Assembly (NCBI RefSeq): GCF_002154225.1
Contig: NZ_MTSE01000006.1
Span: 124,001-188,000 of the forward strand
Length of the DNA stretch: 64,000 nucleotides
Direction: 5' to 3'
Origin: Hymenobacter crusticola
GTDB taxonomy: Bacteria; Bacteroidota; Bacteroidia; Cytophagales; Hymenobacteraceae
Shown here: positions 6,700-15,343 of the stretch, in pieces
How positions within the stretch are numbered: the first letter of the stretch is position 1
How the letters are laid out: every line of letters begins with the position of its first letter
Notes under the pieces: model-generated
The model's input: the letters and a program-made list of their open reading frames with translations, nothing else
What the model was told of the DNA's origin: nothing
Databases searched by the model: none
Position numbers and translations under genes: made by a program

Positions 6700-8979
6700 T
6701 TACTCGTACAATTCGCGCGGACGGTTAGCAGGGGCTGTCCCAAAATTTTGGTTGGGCTTCGGCCCCATGGTTAGTTCAAGCGTGCCGCCGGCTACAATGT
6801 CCTTGTGCAACAGATAGCTGTTAGAATAAGGCTTGCCGTTCAACTTCACCGATTGAATATAGGGGTTCTGTGCGCCGTTGCTTTTGGCAGTGATAACAAA
6901 TGTTTTACCATTTGCCAGCCGGATGGTGGCTTTGTCTATAATTGGGCTCCCCAACACGTAAGCGCCGCTGCTCGGACTCACGGGATAAAAGCCCAACGCT
7001 GACAAGATATACCAGGCCGACATCTGGCCGCAGTCCTCGTTGCCGCTAATGCCATCGGGCTTGTCTTTGTACATTTCGCGTAGCACCTGGCGCACCTTCT
7101 CGGCCGTCTTCCACTGCTGCCCGGCGTACGGGTAAAGGTACACCGTAGCGTGGCTAGGCTCGTTGCCGTGGGCATACATCCCAATCAGGCCGGAAATGTC
7201 GGGCGAGGCGCTTTCGCCTAGGCTTCCTTGCACCACAAACAGGCTATCCAGCTTCTGGGTAAAAGCGGCGTCGCTGCCGAATAGCTTAATCAAGCCCGGC
7301 ACATCGTGGGGTACGAGCCAGGTGTACTGCCAGGCATTGCCCTCGGTGTAGTTGTTTTGGCGGTGAATGGACTGGATAGGATCGAAGGGCAGTTGAAACT
7401 TACCGTCGGAGGTCAGGCCGCGCATAAAGCGCGTATGTGGATCGTAGTATTTCTGGTAGTACTTGGCGCGGGCACTGTACGTCTGGTAGTCTGCTGTCTT
7501 TCCTAGCTTTTTGGCTACCTGCGCAATGCTCCAGTCATCAATGGCATACTCCATGGCCTTCGCCACCGACTCGCTTTCCTTATCTGCCGGAATAAAGCCC
7601 AATGATTTGACAAAGTTCACGCCCTCATCGTCGCGGGTGCTAGCTGCTTTCAAAGCCGTCATCACCTGTTCGCCGTCGAGGCCAGGCGTGCCTTTCAGGT
7701 AAGCTTCCGCCAAAGCCGGCACAGCACTGTAGCCCACCATGGTGTTGGTTTCGTTGCCTAATAGATGCCAGATGGGTAGCTTCCCCTGTTCCTTATAGAT
7801 TGCCAGCATCGACTGCATCATGTCGTTGACGCGCTCGGGCTGCACCAAAGTGAAAAAGGATTGCTCGGCGCGATAGGTATCCCAGAGCGAGAAGATGCTG
7901 TAGTTAGCAAAAGGGGCTTTGGGATACACCTGCTTGTCGGTGCCGCGGTAGTCGCCATTCGCATCGTTGAACAAAGCAGGCGCAAATAACGCGTGGTACA
8001 TGGCCGTGTAGAAGATGCGCCGGGCCGTAGGGTCCTGCGTCTCGATTGTCATCTTCGCCAGTTCCTTGTTCCAGTCCTTGTCGGCTTGCTGCTGCACGTT
8101 GGCAAAGTCCCAACCGGGAATTTCAGCCTGAACGTTAGCCAATGCATTCTCCGTACTTACCGGCGAGATGCCCACCTTTAGCTGCAACGTGCGCGGCACC
8201 TTCGCGAAGCTGAATACGCCTTTGATAGCTAGGCCCTTGCCCGATTTGCCGGCGAGTTGCTCCGCGTTGTTATACACCGCAAATTGTGGCACGGGCTCCG
8301 ACGTCTTGATGGCAAAGTACAAGCGCTGATCGACGGCCCAGCCTTTAGAAAAGCGGTAACCCACAAACGTCTGCGGGTCGACTTGCTCGATGTAGGTGTC
8401 GGTAGCTTTGTCGTCGATGCCTTCTTTCAGGTCGATAATAACGTGTGCCTCTTTCTGCCCACTCGGGAAAGTATAACGGTGAAAGCCCACGCGGGCAGTA
8501 CTAGTCAACTCCGCCCGGATGTTATAATCGTCGAGCGTAACGGCGTAGTAGCCTGGCTTCGCTACTTCCTTTTGGTGCGAAAACCGCGACAGATACCCTT
8601 GGTGTGGTGCTTTCTGCTGGCCTTTATCCGTTTTGATGGGCCCAGTATAGGGCATGATCAGTACGTCACCTAGATCGGAGCCACCGGTGCCGCTCAAGTG
8701 CGTGTGCGAGAAGCCCGTAATCAGACTATCCGAATAATGGTAGCCGGAGCACCAGTCCCACCCCTTAAATATATTCTGCGGCCCTACCTGCACTGCCCCA
8801 AATGGCACGTTGGCGCCTAGAAAAACGTGCCCGTGGCCACCCGTACCAATCATTGGATCGACGTAGGTGGTCAGCTTTTGCGCGGTAGCGGCACTACTAG
8901 CCAGCAGCAAGCAACTGCTAAGCAGGCCATAAAGAGGACGGGCAAGTGCCTGCCGAAAGTGGGTAAGAACCTTACGCAT
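6700..8979 (-). CDS. GH92 alpha-mannosidase, secreted
   Basis: A 759-residue protein of typical GH92 length. An N-terminal signal peptide ends near ASSAATAQ (residue 34). The N-terminal beta-sandwich begins YVDPMIGTGGHGHVF, and the C-terminal (alpha/alpha)6 domain holds the family signature GNEDCGQMSAWYILSALGF near residue 650. GH92 enzymes are calcium-dependent inverting exo-alpha-mannosidases, mostly alpha-1,2 or alpha-1,3. It is divergent from the SusC gene across the control region 8980-9474 and precedes the LacI gene. A second, clearly different GH92 lies at 15344-17635, so the pair probably cuts different linkages. Linkage specificity cannot be read from sequence alone. Confidence 0.93.
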   Translation of the reverse strand: MRKVLTHFRQALARPLYGLLSSCLLLASSAATAQKLTTYVDPMIGTGGHGHVFLGANVPFGAVQVGPQNIFKGWDWCSGYHYSDSLITGFSHTHLSGTGGSDLGDVLIMPYTGPIKTDKGQQKAPHQGYLSRFSHQKEVAKPGYYAVTLDDYNIRAELTSTARVGFHRYTFPSGQKEAHVIIDLKEGIDDKATDTYIEQVDPQTFVGYRFSKGWAVDQRLYFAIKTSEPVPQFAVYNNAEQLAGKSGKGLAIKGVFSFAKVPRTLQLKVGISPVSTENALANVQAEIPGWDFANVQQQADKDWNKELAKMTIETQDPTARRIFYTAMYHALFAPALFNDANGDYRGTDKQVYPKAPFANYSIFSLWDTYRAEQSFFTLVQPERVNDMMQSMLAIYKEQGKLPIWHLLGNETNTMVGYSAVPALAEAYLKGTPGLDGEQVMTALKAASTRDDEGVNFVKSLGFIPADKESESVAKAMEYAIDDWSIAQVAKKLGKTADYQTYSARAKYYQKYYDPHTRFMRGLTSDGKFQLPFDPIQSIHRQNNYTEGNAWQYTWLVPHDVPGLIKLFGSDAAFTQKLDSLFVVQGSLGESASPDISGLIGMYAHGNEPSHATVYLYPYAGQQWKTAEKVRQVLREMYKDKPDGISGNEDCGQMSAWYILSALGFYPVSPSSGAYVLGSPIIDKATIRLANGKTFVITAKSNGAQNPYIQSVKLNGKPYSNSYLLHKDIVAGGTLELTMGPKPNQNFGTAPANRPRELYE

Positions 8980-9474
8980 GGTAAACTACAGTAAGAAACA
9001 GGCTAATGCAGTAGCTAGGGCAACTAGCGCACACAGATAGCACGCGCCGCGGCGTCTAGCAGCGGCAACATTTCAGGTAAAAGAAATGGAAGATTGGCGT
9101 GAGCAAATATGCTAAAAGGTTTTAGTATATTTTGGTAGATCAAAATAAAACACAGATATTTTCGCCCACAATCATATCATCGAAGAGGCGCCTCCTTAGT
9201 CCATTTCCTTTTCGTTGCCCATCGCTTACTTGCTCTACGACCCTCGTTTCGTGGAGCAGCCTATTGGTTCAAAGCACTTTTACTCTCTAGTCTACTTAGC
9301 TGCTTTCATTGACAAACTGAACAGCTTTTCTGCTTGACTTTTATTGTACGCAAAGCTTTGCAGGGCTTCGCTAAATCGTTTAAGTATCTCCTTAGATTAG
9401 GCTTTTCACTTGCTGCTAGTCTTCGGGTACTTATCTGCAATCAGTATTTCTTCTCTTTCACTTAAGCCCACCCT
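8980..9474. other. Divergent control region between GH92 and SusC
   Basis: No gene is visible in these 495 bases. The region between two divergent mannan genes should hold both promoters and the operators. It contains a 12-bp perfect palindrome at 9350-9361, the near-palindrome AAAGCACTTT at 9271-9280 and an A/T-rich patch around 9105-9165. I found no full match to the -33/-7 consensus. Confidence 0.6.
9350..9361. promoter_or_regulatory. Operator candidate: 12-bp perfect palindrome
   Basis: GCAAAGCTTTGC is a perfect palindrome. Its right half contains CTTTG, and AAGCTTTG at 9353-9360 differs from the -7 consensus TAnnTTTG at one fixed position, with TTG at 9334-9336 as a possible -33 box at a short 16-base spacing. 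A repressor bound here would cover the promoter of the SusC operon. The regulator at 5610-6656 is the obvious candidate; this is inference. Confidence 0.4.
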
Positions 9475-12400
9475 ATGCCTCACCCTCTATTCATCAAAAG
9501 ACTATGTAGCATTCCGTTGCTTGCACTCAGCACGGCGATGTTACCCCTCACGCAGGCAACCGCCAATAATGCAGCTGCATCGTTGTTCCGGCGCGTGGAT
9601 GTAACGGTGCAAGGAACTGTTACGGATGATAAAGGCAGCCCATTGCCTGGCGCTACCATCATCTTGAAGGGCGCTACTGGCGTAGGCGCGTCTTCCGACG
9701 CAGAAGGTCGCTTTACGCTAACTGTACCAACCGGCAACGAAACTCTCGTAGTTTCCTCCATTGGCTTTGTGGCTCAAGAAATAGCCCTAGGTGGCAAAAC
9801 AACTGTTACCATCAAACTGGTGACGGACACCAAAGCGCTGGACGAAGTGGTGGTGGTAGGCTACGGCACCCAGAAGCGCTCCGATATCACTGGTGCCGTG
9901 GGTAGTGTAAAGGCCAGCGAGCTGGTAGAGCGCCCGGTGGTGAACGTGGCGCAAGGTCTGCAAGGCAAGGTGGCGGGCGTAGATGTGTCGCTAAACTCGG
10001 GGCAACCGGGCGGCTCGCCTACTATTCGGGTGCGAGGCTATTCGTCCATTACGGCCGGCAACACGCCGCTGTACGTGGTCGACGGTGTGTTCTGGGAGCA
10101 GGGCATCACGACGCTCAACCCTAATGATATTGAGAGCCTTGAAGTGCTGAAAGATGCCTCAGCTACAGCAATCTACGGAGCGCGCGGCAGCAGTGGGGTT
10201 ATTCTTATCACTACCAAGCGCGGCCGCAAAGGCAGTCAGATATCCTACGACAACTATGTGAGCGTTAGCCAAATGGCGCGCAAGCTTGACCTACTCAATG
10301 CCCGCGACTTCCTAGCCATGGAAGACCTAGGCTACCAGAACGTGCAGAAGTACGACCCTGCCGGCTGGGCAGCGGGTAAGTACGCCAACAAAGACCCACG
10401 CATCAAACGCCAAGCGCTAGCTAACCCCAACGACCCCAAGCGCCTGTTCGACGAGAACCTAAATCCGCTCTACGACGTGGATTGGCAGAAACAAACCACT
10501 CAGACGGGTGTGGCTCAGAGTCATAACCTATCGTTTTCGGGTGGTAGCGACCAGACTACCTTTGGCCTGTTTCTAAACTATACCAACGCCGAAGGCATCA
10601 TTCGGGAAACGTATCAGAAGCGCTATTCAGGCCGCCTGACGGTGGATAACCAAGTAAAAAAATGGCTGAAAGTGGGCGCGACGCTGAACTACAGTAACAT
10701 CGAGGATAAGATTGGTAACAACTTCGTAGGGGGCAACAACATTCCGCGCCTCTTGATTGAGATGATTCCCATCGTCCCGATCAAATACCCCAATGGCACC
10801 TACGGCAAGCGCCAGGATTATCCTGACATGGAAGGCGGCGACAACCCCGTTGCCCTCACCCGCGAGGACGTAAACCTCACGCGCAACCAAGTGTTTGCGG
10901 GCAACATGTACGCCAACTTTATCTTCTCACCTAGCTTAACCTTCCGCTCGGTATTTGGTGCTAACATCAGTTCGCAATTTAACCCCACCTACGAGAGCAA
11001 TTTAGTACAGCTACGGGCAGGCACCCAGAGCCTAGCCGGCGTTGGTGCCTACGATGGCAAGAGCCTACAATGGCAGAACTATCTAACTTATAACAAATCC
11101 TTTAACCAAGACCACTCACTGAACGTGGTAGTGGGTGTGGATGCGCAGCGCTCTCAGAGTCAAGGCATCTATACCGAAACCCAAGGCCTCTCGGACAATG
11201 CTTACCTGTATAACAACCTAGCTGCTGGTGCGACGCCCCAGGTTCAGGGAACATTTAACGGTGTAGCCAATCAGTTTAATGCCAACCAGTTCTTGTCGTT
11301 CTTCGGGCGAGCCAACTATGGCTATAAAGACCGTTACCTGCTCACAGCTACGTTCCGCGCCGACGGCGCCTCACGCTTTGGCGCCGACAACCAATGGGGC
11401 TACTTCCCGTCGGCGGCGGCGGCTTGGCGTATTTCGCAGGAATCTTTTTTGGCTGATAATTCCACAATTTCTGACCTAAAGCTGCGATTTGGTTACGGTC
11501 AGACGGGTAACAGCGACTTCTCCAATTATCAGTCGCAGGCTCGCTTAGGTACTAATAGCTATGCCATCAACGGTATACGAGTGGGCGGCACCACGATTAG
11601 CACGCTTGGTAACCCCGACTTGGGCTGGGAGCGTGCAAGTCAGTATGACTTAGGCCTAAACCTAGGTTTGTGGCAAAACCGGTTGACCTTTGAGGCTGAC
11701 CTATACTCGCGCACTACTACCAAGCTGCTCCTAGCCGCGCCAGTGCCCCGCACCAGCGGCTATGGTAGCATCACGCGCAATGTGGGCAGCGTCCGCAACC
11801 AAGGCCTAGAGCTGTCGCTGAACACGGTGAACATAACCGGTAAGGCCTTTACCTGGTCAACTGGTTTCAACATCTCGTTCCTCAAAAACCGGGTAGTAGC
11901 CCTCGGACCAGCCGGCGACGATATCTACCCAGGACCTAACTTCTTGAATGAAACCAACGTGCTGCGCATTGGCCAGCCGGTAGGTTCGCTGTTTGGGCTG
12001 GTACGCACAGGCACCTGGAGCACTGCGGAGGCGGATGAAGCCAAGCGTTACAACAAGCTCCCCGGCGACCTCAAGTTTGCGGACCAAAACAATGACGGGC
12101 AGATTAATGACCTCGACCGGGTGATCATCGGCAAGAGCATCCCAACAGGCTTCGGTTCGTTCAGCAACACCTTCACTTATAAGGGCCTTGACTTGCTGGT
12201 GGATGTGCAGTTCACCTACGGCAACGACGTGATGAACTTGACCCACCACTCGGCCCTCGACCGCACCGACCAAGCCAACAGCTACTCGCGTGCCTATACC
12301 GAAGCTTGGACGCCTGACCGCCAGAATACGATGATTGCGCAGGTACGTCCTTCTTACGTGTACTACGATTCGCGCATCGACTCCTATAAAGTAGAAGATG

Positions 12401-12642
12401 GCTCTTTCATCCGGGGACGCAATGCAGTGCTAGGCTATTCGTTCCCAAGCGCTTTAGTGGAGCGTATTAAGCTCTCCCGTCTGCGGGTGTACGTGTCAGC
12501 GCAGAATTTCTTCCTGATTACCAAATACAAGGGTTACGACCCGGAGACTTCGACTTACACAAATGCCTTTGCACAGGGCATTCAGTTCTTCGACTATCCT
12601 AAGGCGCGCACGTTTACGGCCGGCCTCAACGTAACTCTGTAA
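9475..12642 (+). CDS. SusC/RagA TonB-linked outer-membrane transporter
   Basis: A 1055-residue SusC-like protein. After a signal peptide, residues 45-120 form a carboxypeptidase-regulatory-like domain (QGTVTDDKGSPLPGATIILK), followed by the TonB box region and the SusC signature DEVVVVGYGTQKRSDITGAV (residues 123-142). The plug follows (RGYSSITAGNTPLYVVDGV; LEVLKDASATAIYGARGSSG) and then a 22-strand barrel. It sits in the outer membrane, forms a complex with the SusD lipoprotein encoded 21 bases downstream and imports oligosaccharides using TonB energy. Flanking GH92 and GH125 genes make alpha-mannosides the expected cargo. Confidence 0.95.
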   Translation: MPHPLFIKRLCSIPLLALSTAMLPLTQATANNAAASLFRRVDVTVQGTVTDDKGSPLPGATIILKGATGVGASSDAEGRFTLTVPTGNETLVVSSIGFVAQEIALGGKTTVTIKLVTDTKALDEVVVVGYGTQKRSDITGAVGSVKASELVERPVVNVAQGLQGKVAGVDVSLNSGQPGGSPTIRVRGYSSITAGNTPLYVVDGVFWEQGITTLNPNDIESLEVLKDASATAIYGARGSSGVILITTKRGRKGSQISYDNYVSVSQMARKLDLLNARDFLAMEDLGYQNVQKYDPAGWAAGKYANKDPRIKRQALANPNDPKRLFDENLNPLYDVDWQKQTTQTGVAQSHNLSFSGGSDQTTFGLFLNYTNAEGIIRETYQKRYSGRLTVDNQVKKWLKVGATLNYSNIEDKIGNNFVGGNNIPRLLIEMIPIVPIKYPNGTYGKRQDYPDMEGGDNPVALTREDVNLTRNQVFAGNMYANFIFSPSLTFRSVFGANISSQFNPTYESNLVQLRAGTQSLAGVGAYDGKSLQWQNYLTYNKSFNQDHSLNVVVGVDAQRSQSQGIYTETQGLSDNAYLYNNLAAGATPQVQGTFNGVANQFNANQFLSFFGRANYGYKDRYLLTATFRADGASRFGADNQWGYFPSAAAAWRISQESFLADNSTISDLKLRFGYGQTGNSDFSNYQSQARLGTNSYAINGIRVGGTTISTLGNPDLGWERASQYDLGLNLGLWQNRLTFEADLYSRTTTKLLLAAPVPRTSGYGSITRNVGSVRNQGLELSLNTVNITGKAFTWSTGFNISFLKNRVVALGPAGDDIYPGPNFLNETNVLRIGQPVGSLFGLVRTGTWSTAEADEAKRYNKLPGDLKFADQNNDGQINDLDRVIIGKSIPTGFGSFSNTFTYKGLDLLVDVQFTYGNDVMNLTHHSALDRTDQANSYSRAYTEAWTPDRQNTMIAQVRPSYVYYDSRIDSYKVEDGSFIRGRNAVLGYSFPSALVERIKLSRLRVYVSAQNFFLITKYKGYDPETSTYTNAFAQGIQFFDYPKARTFTAGLNVTL

Positions 12643-12663
12643 CCCATTCCCACCTAGCTTCTT

Positions 12664-14202
12664 ATGCTTTCCTATATCCGCTTTCGCACCCAGGCTGCAG
12701 CACTTTGTGCGGGCCTACTACTGACCGCTACCGGCTGCAAAGATTTTCTAGAAGAAGACAACCGCTCGTCGCTCACGCAGGAGAACTACTTTACCAACGC
12801 CACGCAGGCGCAATCGGCCGTCGATGGACTCTACAACCGCCTGCGTATTATGAACACCGACGTGGGCTACGGCGAGTCCATCTGGGTAGGCCTGGAGTTG
12901 ATGGCCGGGCATGCCACGACCCTCGGGCAGAGCTTTAACAACAGCCAGCTCATCAACCAGAGCATCGACCCGGCTAACCCGTACTTTTCCAACATGTGGA
13001 ATACGGCTTATAACGGTATTGCGGCGGCCAACCTAGCCATTGCGCGCATTCCGGCCGTATCCATGGATGAGTCGCAGAAGCAGTCACTGCTCGGGCAAGC
13101 GTATTTCATCCGCGCGTTTCTCTACTACCACTTGGTGCGCTTATATGGTGATATACCGCTGCTTACGGTACCCGTCGATGGTTCGAGCCCAGAGCTCTAT
13201 CCTACCCGCGCGCCGCAAACTGACGTGTATAACCTCATCATTGCTGACCTGCAAGCTGCTGAGCAAGCAGGGCTGCCAGCGGTAGACCGCACGGGTCGCA
13301 TCTCGCAAGGCGCGGTGAAGGCGCTACTATCCAGCGTCTATCTGACCACGGCTGGTTATCCTTTGCAGATAAAAGCCAACCACCAGAAGGCTGCCGATAA
13401 AGCCGCTGAGCTGATTGATGCCAACAGCTACCCGTTGTTTGTCACCAAGACGGTTAAGACCAAGGTGGATTCGGCCGTGTACATCAACCTGCACAACAAT
13501 GCCAGCAAAAACCAAGGAGAGCTGATTCTGCAAGCACAATATGCTTTCGGTATTGCCACCAATGCCATCAGCGCACTCGTGATTCCCTACTTCGTGGGCA
13601 TTTCGAAATACAACGACGAATTTGGGGCAGTTATCCCCACGCCTGCTTTCTATAATAGCTACGAGCCGGGCGACCTGCGCACGAAGGAGCAGCAATTCTA
13701 CTTCTCGAAGTATCCCTCGATCAAGACTGCTGGCCAGACCGTCAACTTCGGTACCCAGGCACTGTACAAGTACTTCCAGGTGGAAAGCGCCACCGGCAAC
13801 GGCGTAGGCGACGAAAACTGGACTTTGTTGCGCATGCCCGAGGTGATGCTCATCTACGCGGAAGCAATCAACGAAGCCGGCAGCGCAAACGCCAAAGCGT
13901 ACGAGCAGATCAATGCTATCCGGCGGCGGGCCATGCTGCCCGAACTTCGCGGGCTAAGCCAAGCCCAGTTCCGGGAGGCTGTGTGGAAAGAGCGCTACCA
14001 CGAGCTAGCTTACGAGAACAAAGCCTACTTCGACATTCAGCGCACCCGCAAAACGTACGATGTGGTGAACAACCGCTTCGTGGACGTGGTAGGCTTCAAG
14101 GGAGAAGTAGGACCGGCTTTCCAGGAGAAGTATCTGCTGTGGGGCATTCCATCAGCTGAAATCAACAACAACAAGAAGCTAACCCAGAACCCAAGCTGGT
14201 AA
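12664..14202 (+). CDS. SusD/RagB glycan-binding lipoprotein
   Basis: A 512-residue surface lipoprotein with signal peptide and lipobox TATGC (Cys25). The N-terminal TPR-like part shows the SusD features AVDGLYNRLR and QAYFIRAFLYYHLVRLYGDIPLL near residues 140-165; the C-terminal RagB part includes RMPEVMLIYAEAIN, INAIRRRA and WKERYHELAYENKAYFDIQRT. It caps the SusC transporter encoded immediately upstream and captures glycan chains. The two genes form an operon. Both domains are complete. Confidence 0.95.
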   Translation: MLSYIRFRTQAAALCAGLLLTATGCKDFLEEDNRSSLTQENYFTNATQAQSAVDGLYNRLRIMNTDVGYGESIWVGLELMAGHATTLGQSFNNSQLINQSIDPANPYFSNMWNTAYNGIAAANLAIARIPAVSMDESQKQSLLGQAYFIRAFLYYHLVRLYGDIPLLTVPVDGSSPELYPTRAPQTDVYNLIIADLQAAEQAGLPAVDRTGRISQGAVKALLSSVYLTTAGYPLQIKANHQKAADKAAELIDANSYPLFVTKTVKTKVDSAVYINLHNNASKNQGELILQAQYAFGIATNAISALVIPYFVGISKYNDEFGAVIPTPAFYNSYEPGDLRTKEQQFYFSKYPSIKTAGQTVNFGTQALYKYFQVESATGNGVGDENWTLLRMPEVMLIYAEAINEAGSANAKAYEQINAIRRRAMLPELRGLSQAQFREAVWKERYHELAYENKAYFDIQRTRKTYDVVNNRFVDVVGFKGEVGPAFQEKYLLWGIPSAEINNNKKLTQNPSW

Positions 14203-14217
14203 CCACATAAACGTCAT

Positions 14218-14302
14218 AAACGTCAGGCTAGGACACAAGGCCACGCAAGCGGCAGTTCCGGGAACTTGCTGCCGCTCCGTGGTCTGGTCCGGCCTGACGT
14301 TT
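14218..14302. terminator. Long nested hairpin after SusD
   Basis: An 11-bp outer stem (14218-14228 with 14292-14302) encloses a second stem in which CCACG and AGCGGCAG pair with CTGCCGCT and CGTGG. The whole can fold into one 85-base hairpin ending in TTTT. It lies between the susCD pair and the peptidase gene and probably ends, or partly attenuates, the operon transcript. Confidence 0.55.
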
Positions 14303-14436
14303 TAGTACCACGCCGCGGGTAAGCACCCAAGCGTTGGGCGGCGTGCCCTACAGAAGGCTTACCAAGCAACCTCCTCCCCATAACATCATCCTTCAAAAGC
14401 AGCTCAGCTAATCGATAACCCTTTAATTCAGGATAA

Positions 14437-15162
14437 ATGAGAAGTAGTCGCTTCGTTTTTCTTCTTACACTAGCATCGTTTTTCGTCCTTAGAACTGGAG
14501 TAGCGCGAAACAGCGAAGCGACTAACCCTAGGTCGGATTTCTACGCCAAGGACTCTATCACCAAAGGGGGCTACACGCTTATCTTCATCTCTAAGGATTC
14601 TGCTTTTAGCGCGCTTACCAAACAGCGCATGATCAGCACCTTCTTCGTGGTGTATCCGCAGGAAGCCAAGCGGTTCAACCCCAAAACCCTGAAGAAAATA
14701 AAGTTCGTGGTGGACCCTAGCTACAAAGGTGTGGCGGCCACCGGCAACGGCATTGCTACTTATAACCCTCAGTGGCTCAAGGATCACCCCGAGGACATTG
14801 ACGTGGTGACCCACGAAGTAATGCACGTAGTGCAAGCCTATCCGCCCAACTCGGTGGGCTGGCTCACCGAAGGCATTGCCGACTACGTGCGCTATGTGTA
14901 CGGGGTCAATAACGTAAAAGCAAAGTGGGCGCTGCCTGATTATAAAGAAGGCCAGAGCTACACCAATAGCTACCGGATCACGGCTAGGTTTTTTGCCTGG
15001 CTCGAGAAGAATGTGCGCAAAACGCTCATCAATGAGCTAGATGCCGCTGCCCGGGCCGGCACGTATTCGCCCGAAATCTGGAAGCAGAAAACTGGCTTTA
15101 CGCTGGATGAATTGTGGCATACCTACACCCAGAATCCGACGCTGGAACTCACGTATCGTTGA
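14437..15162 (+). CDS. Secreted basic-secretory-protein type metallopeptidase
   Basis: A 241-residue protein with a signal peptide (hydrophobic residues 6-20). Residues 126-133 read HEVMHVVQ, a zinc-binding HExxH, followed by GWLTEGIADYVRYVYG (141-156); the GIADY segment supplies the further ligand in the basic secretory protein family (PF04450). Length and motif order fit that family, which is known from plants and bacteria. The substrate is unknown. Placed between susD and GH92 inside a mannoside locus, it may cut the protein part of mannoproteins or glycoproteins; that role is inference. The ATG at 14437 directly precedes the signal peptide. Confidence 0.8.
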   Translation: MRSSRFVFLLTLASFFVLRTGVARNSEATNPRSDFYAKDSITKGGYTLIFISKDSAFSALTKQRMISTFFVVYPQEAKRFNPKTLKKIKFVVDPSYKGVAATGNGIATYNPQWLKDHPEDIDVVTHEVMHVVQAYPPNSVGWLTEGIADYVRYVYGVNNVKAKWALPDYKEGQSYTNSYRITARFFAWLEKNVRKTLINELDAAARAGTYSPEIWKQKTGFTLDELWHTYTQNPTLELTYR

Positions 15163-15343
15163 GTTGTTGCGCGGTACAGATGCAAAATCACCTCTCGGTA
15201 ACCTATTCCAGGTAGTAGCCGCTTCCTGAACCTGATAGCCACTTTGGGCTAGGTTTTTCTACGCGGCAATTAGTAACCTTACGGCTCCGCCTACCCCGTT
15301 TCACTTGCGGTGGGCTCCGCTCCTTTTCACCTTCCTCAACCGA

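Noticed and set aside
13181..13192. tRNA T-arm-like GGTTCGAGCCC
   Set aside because: It lies inside the SusD coding frame and has no acceptor or anticodon stem around it.
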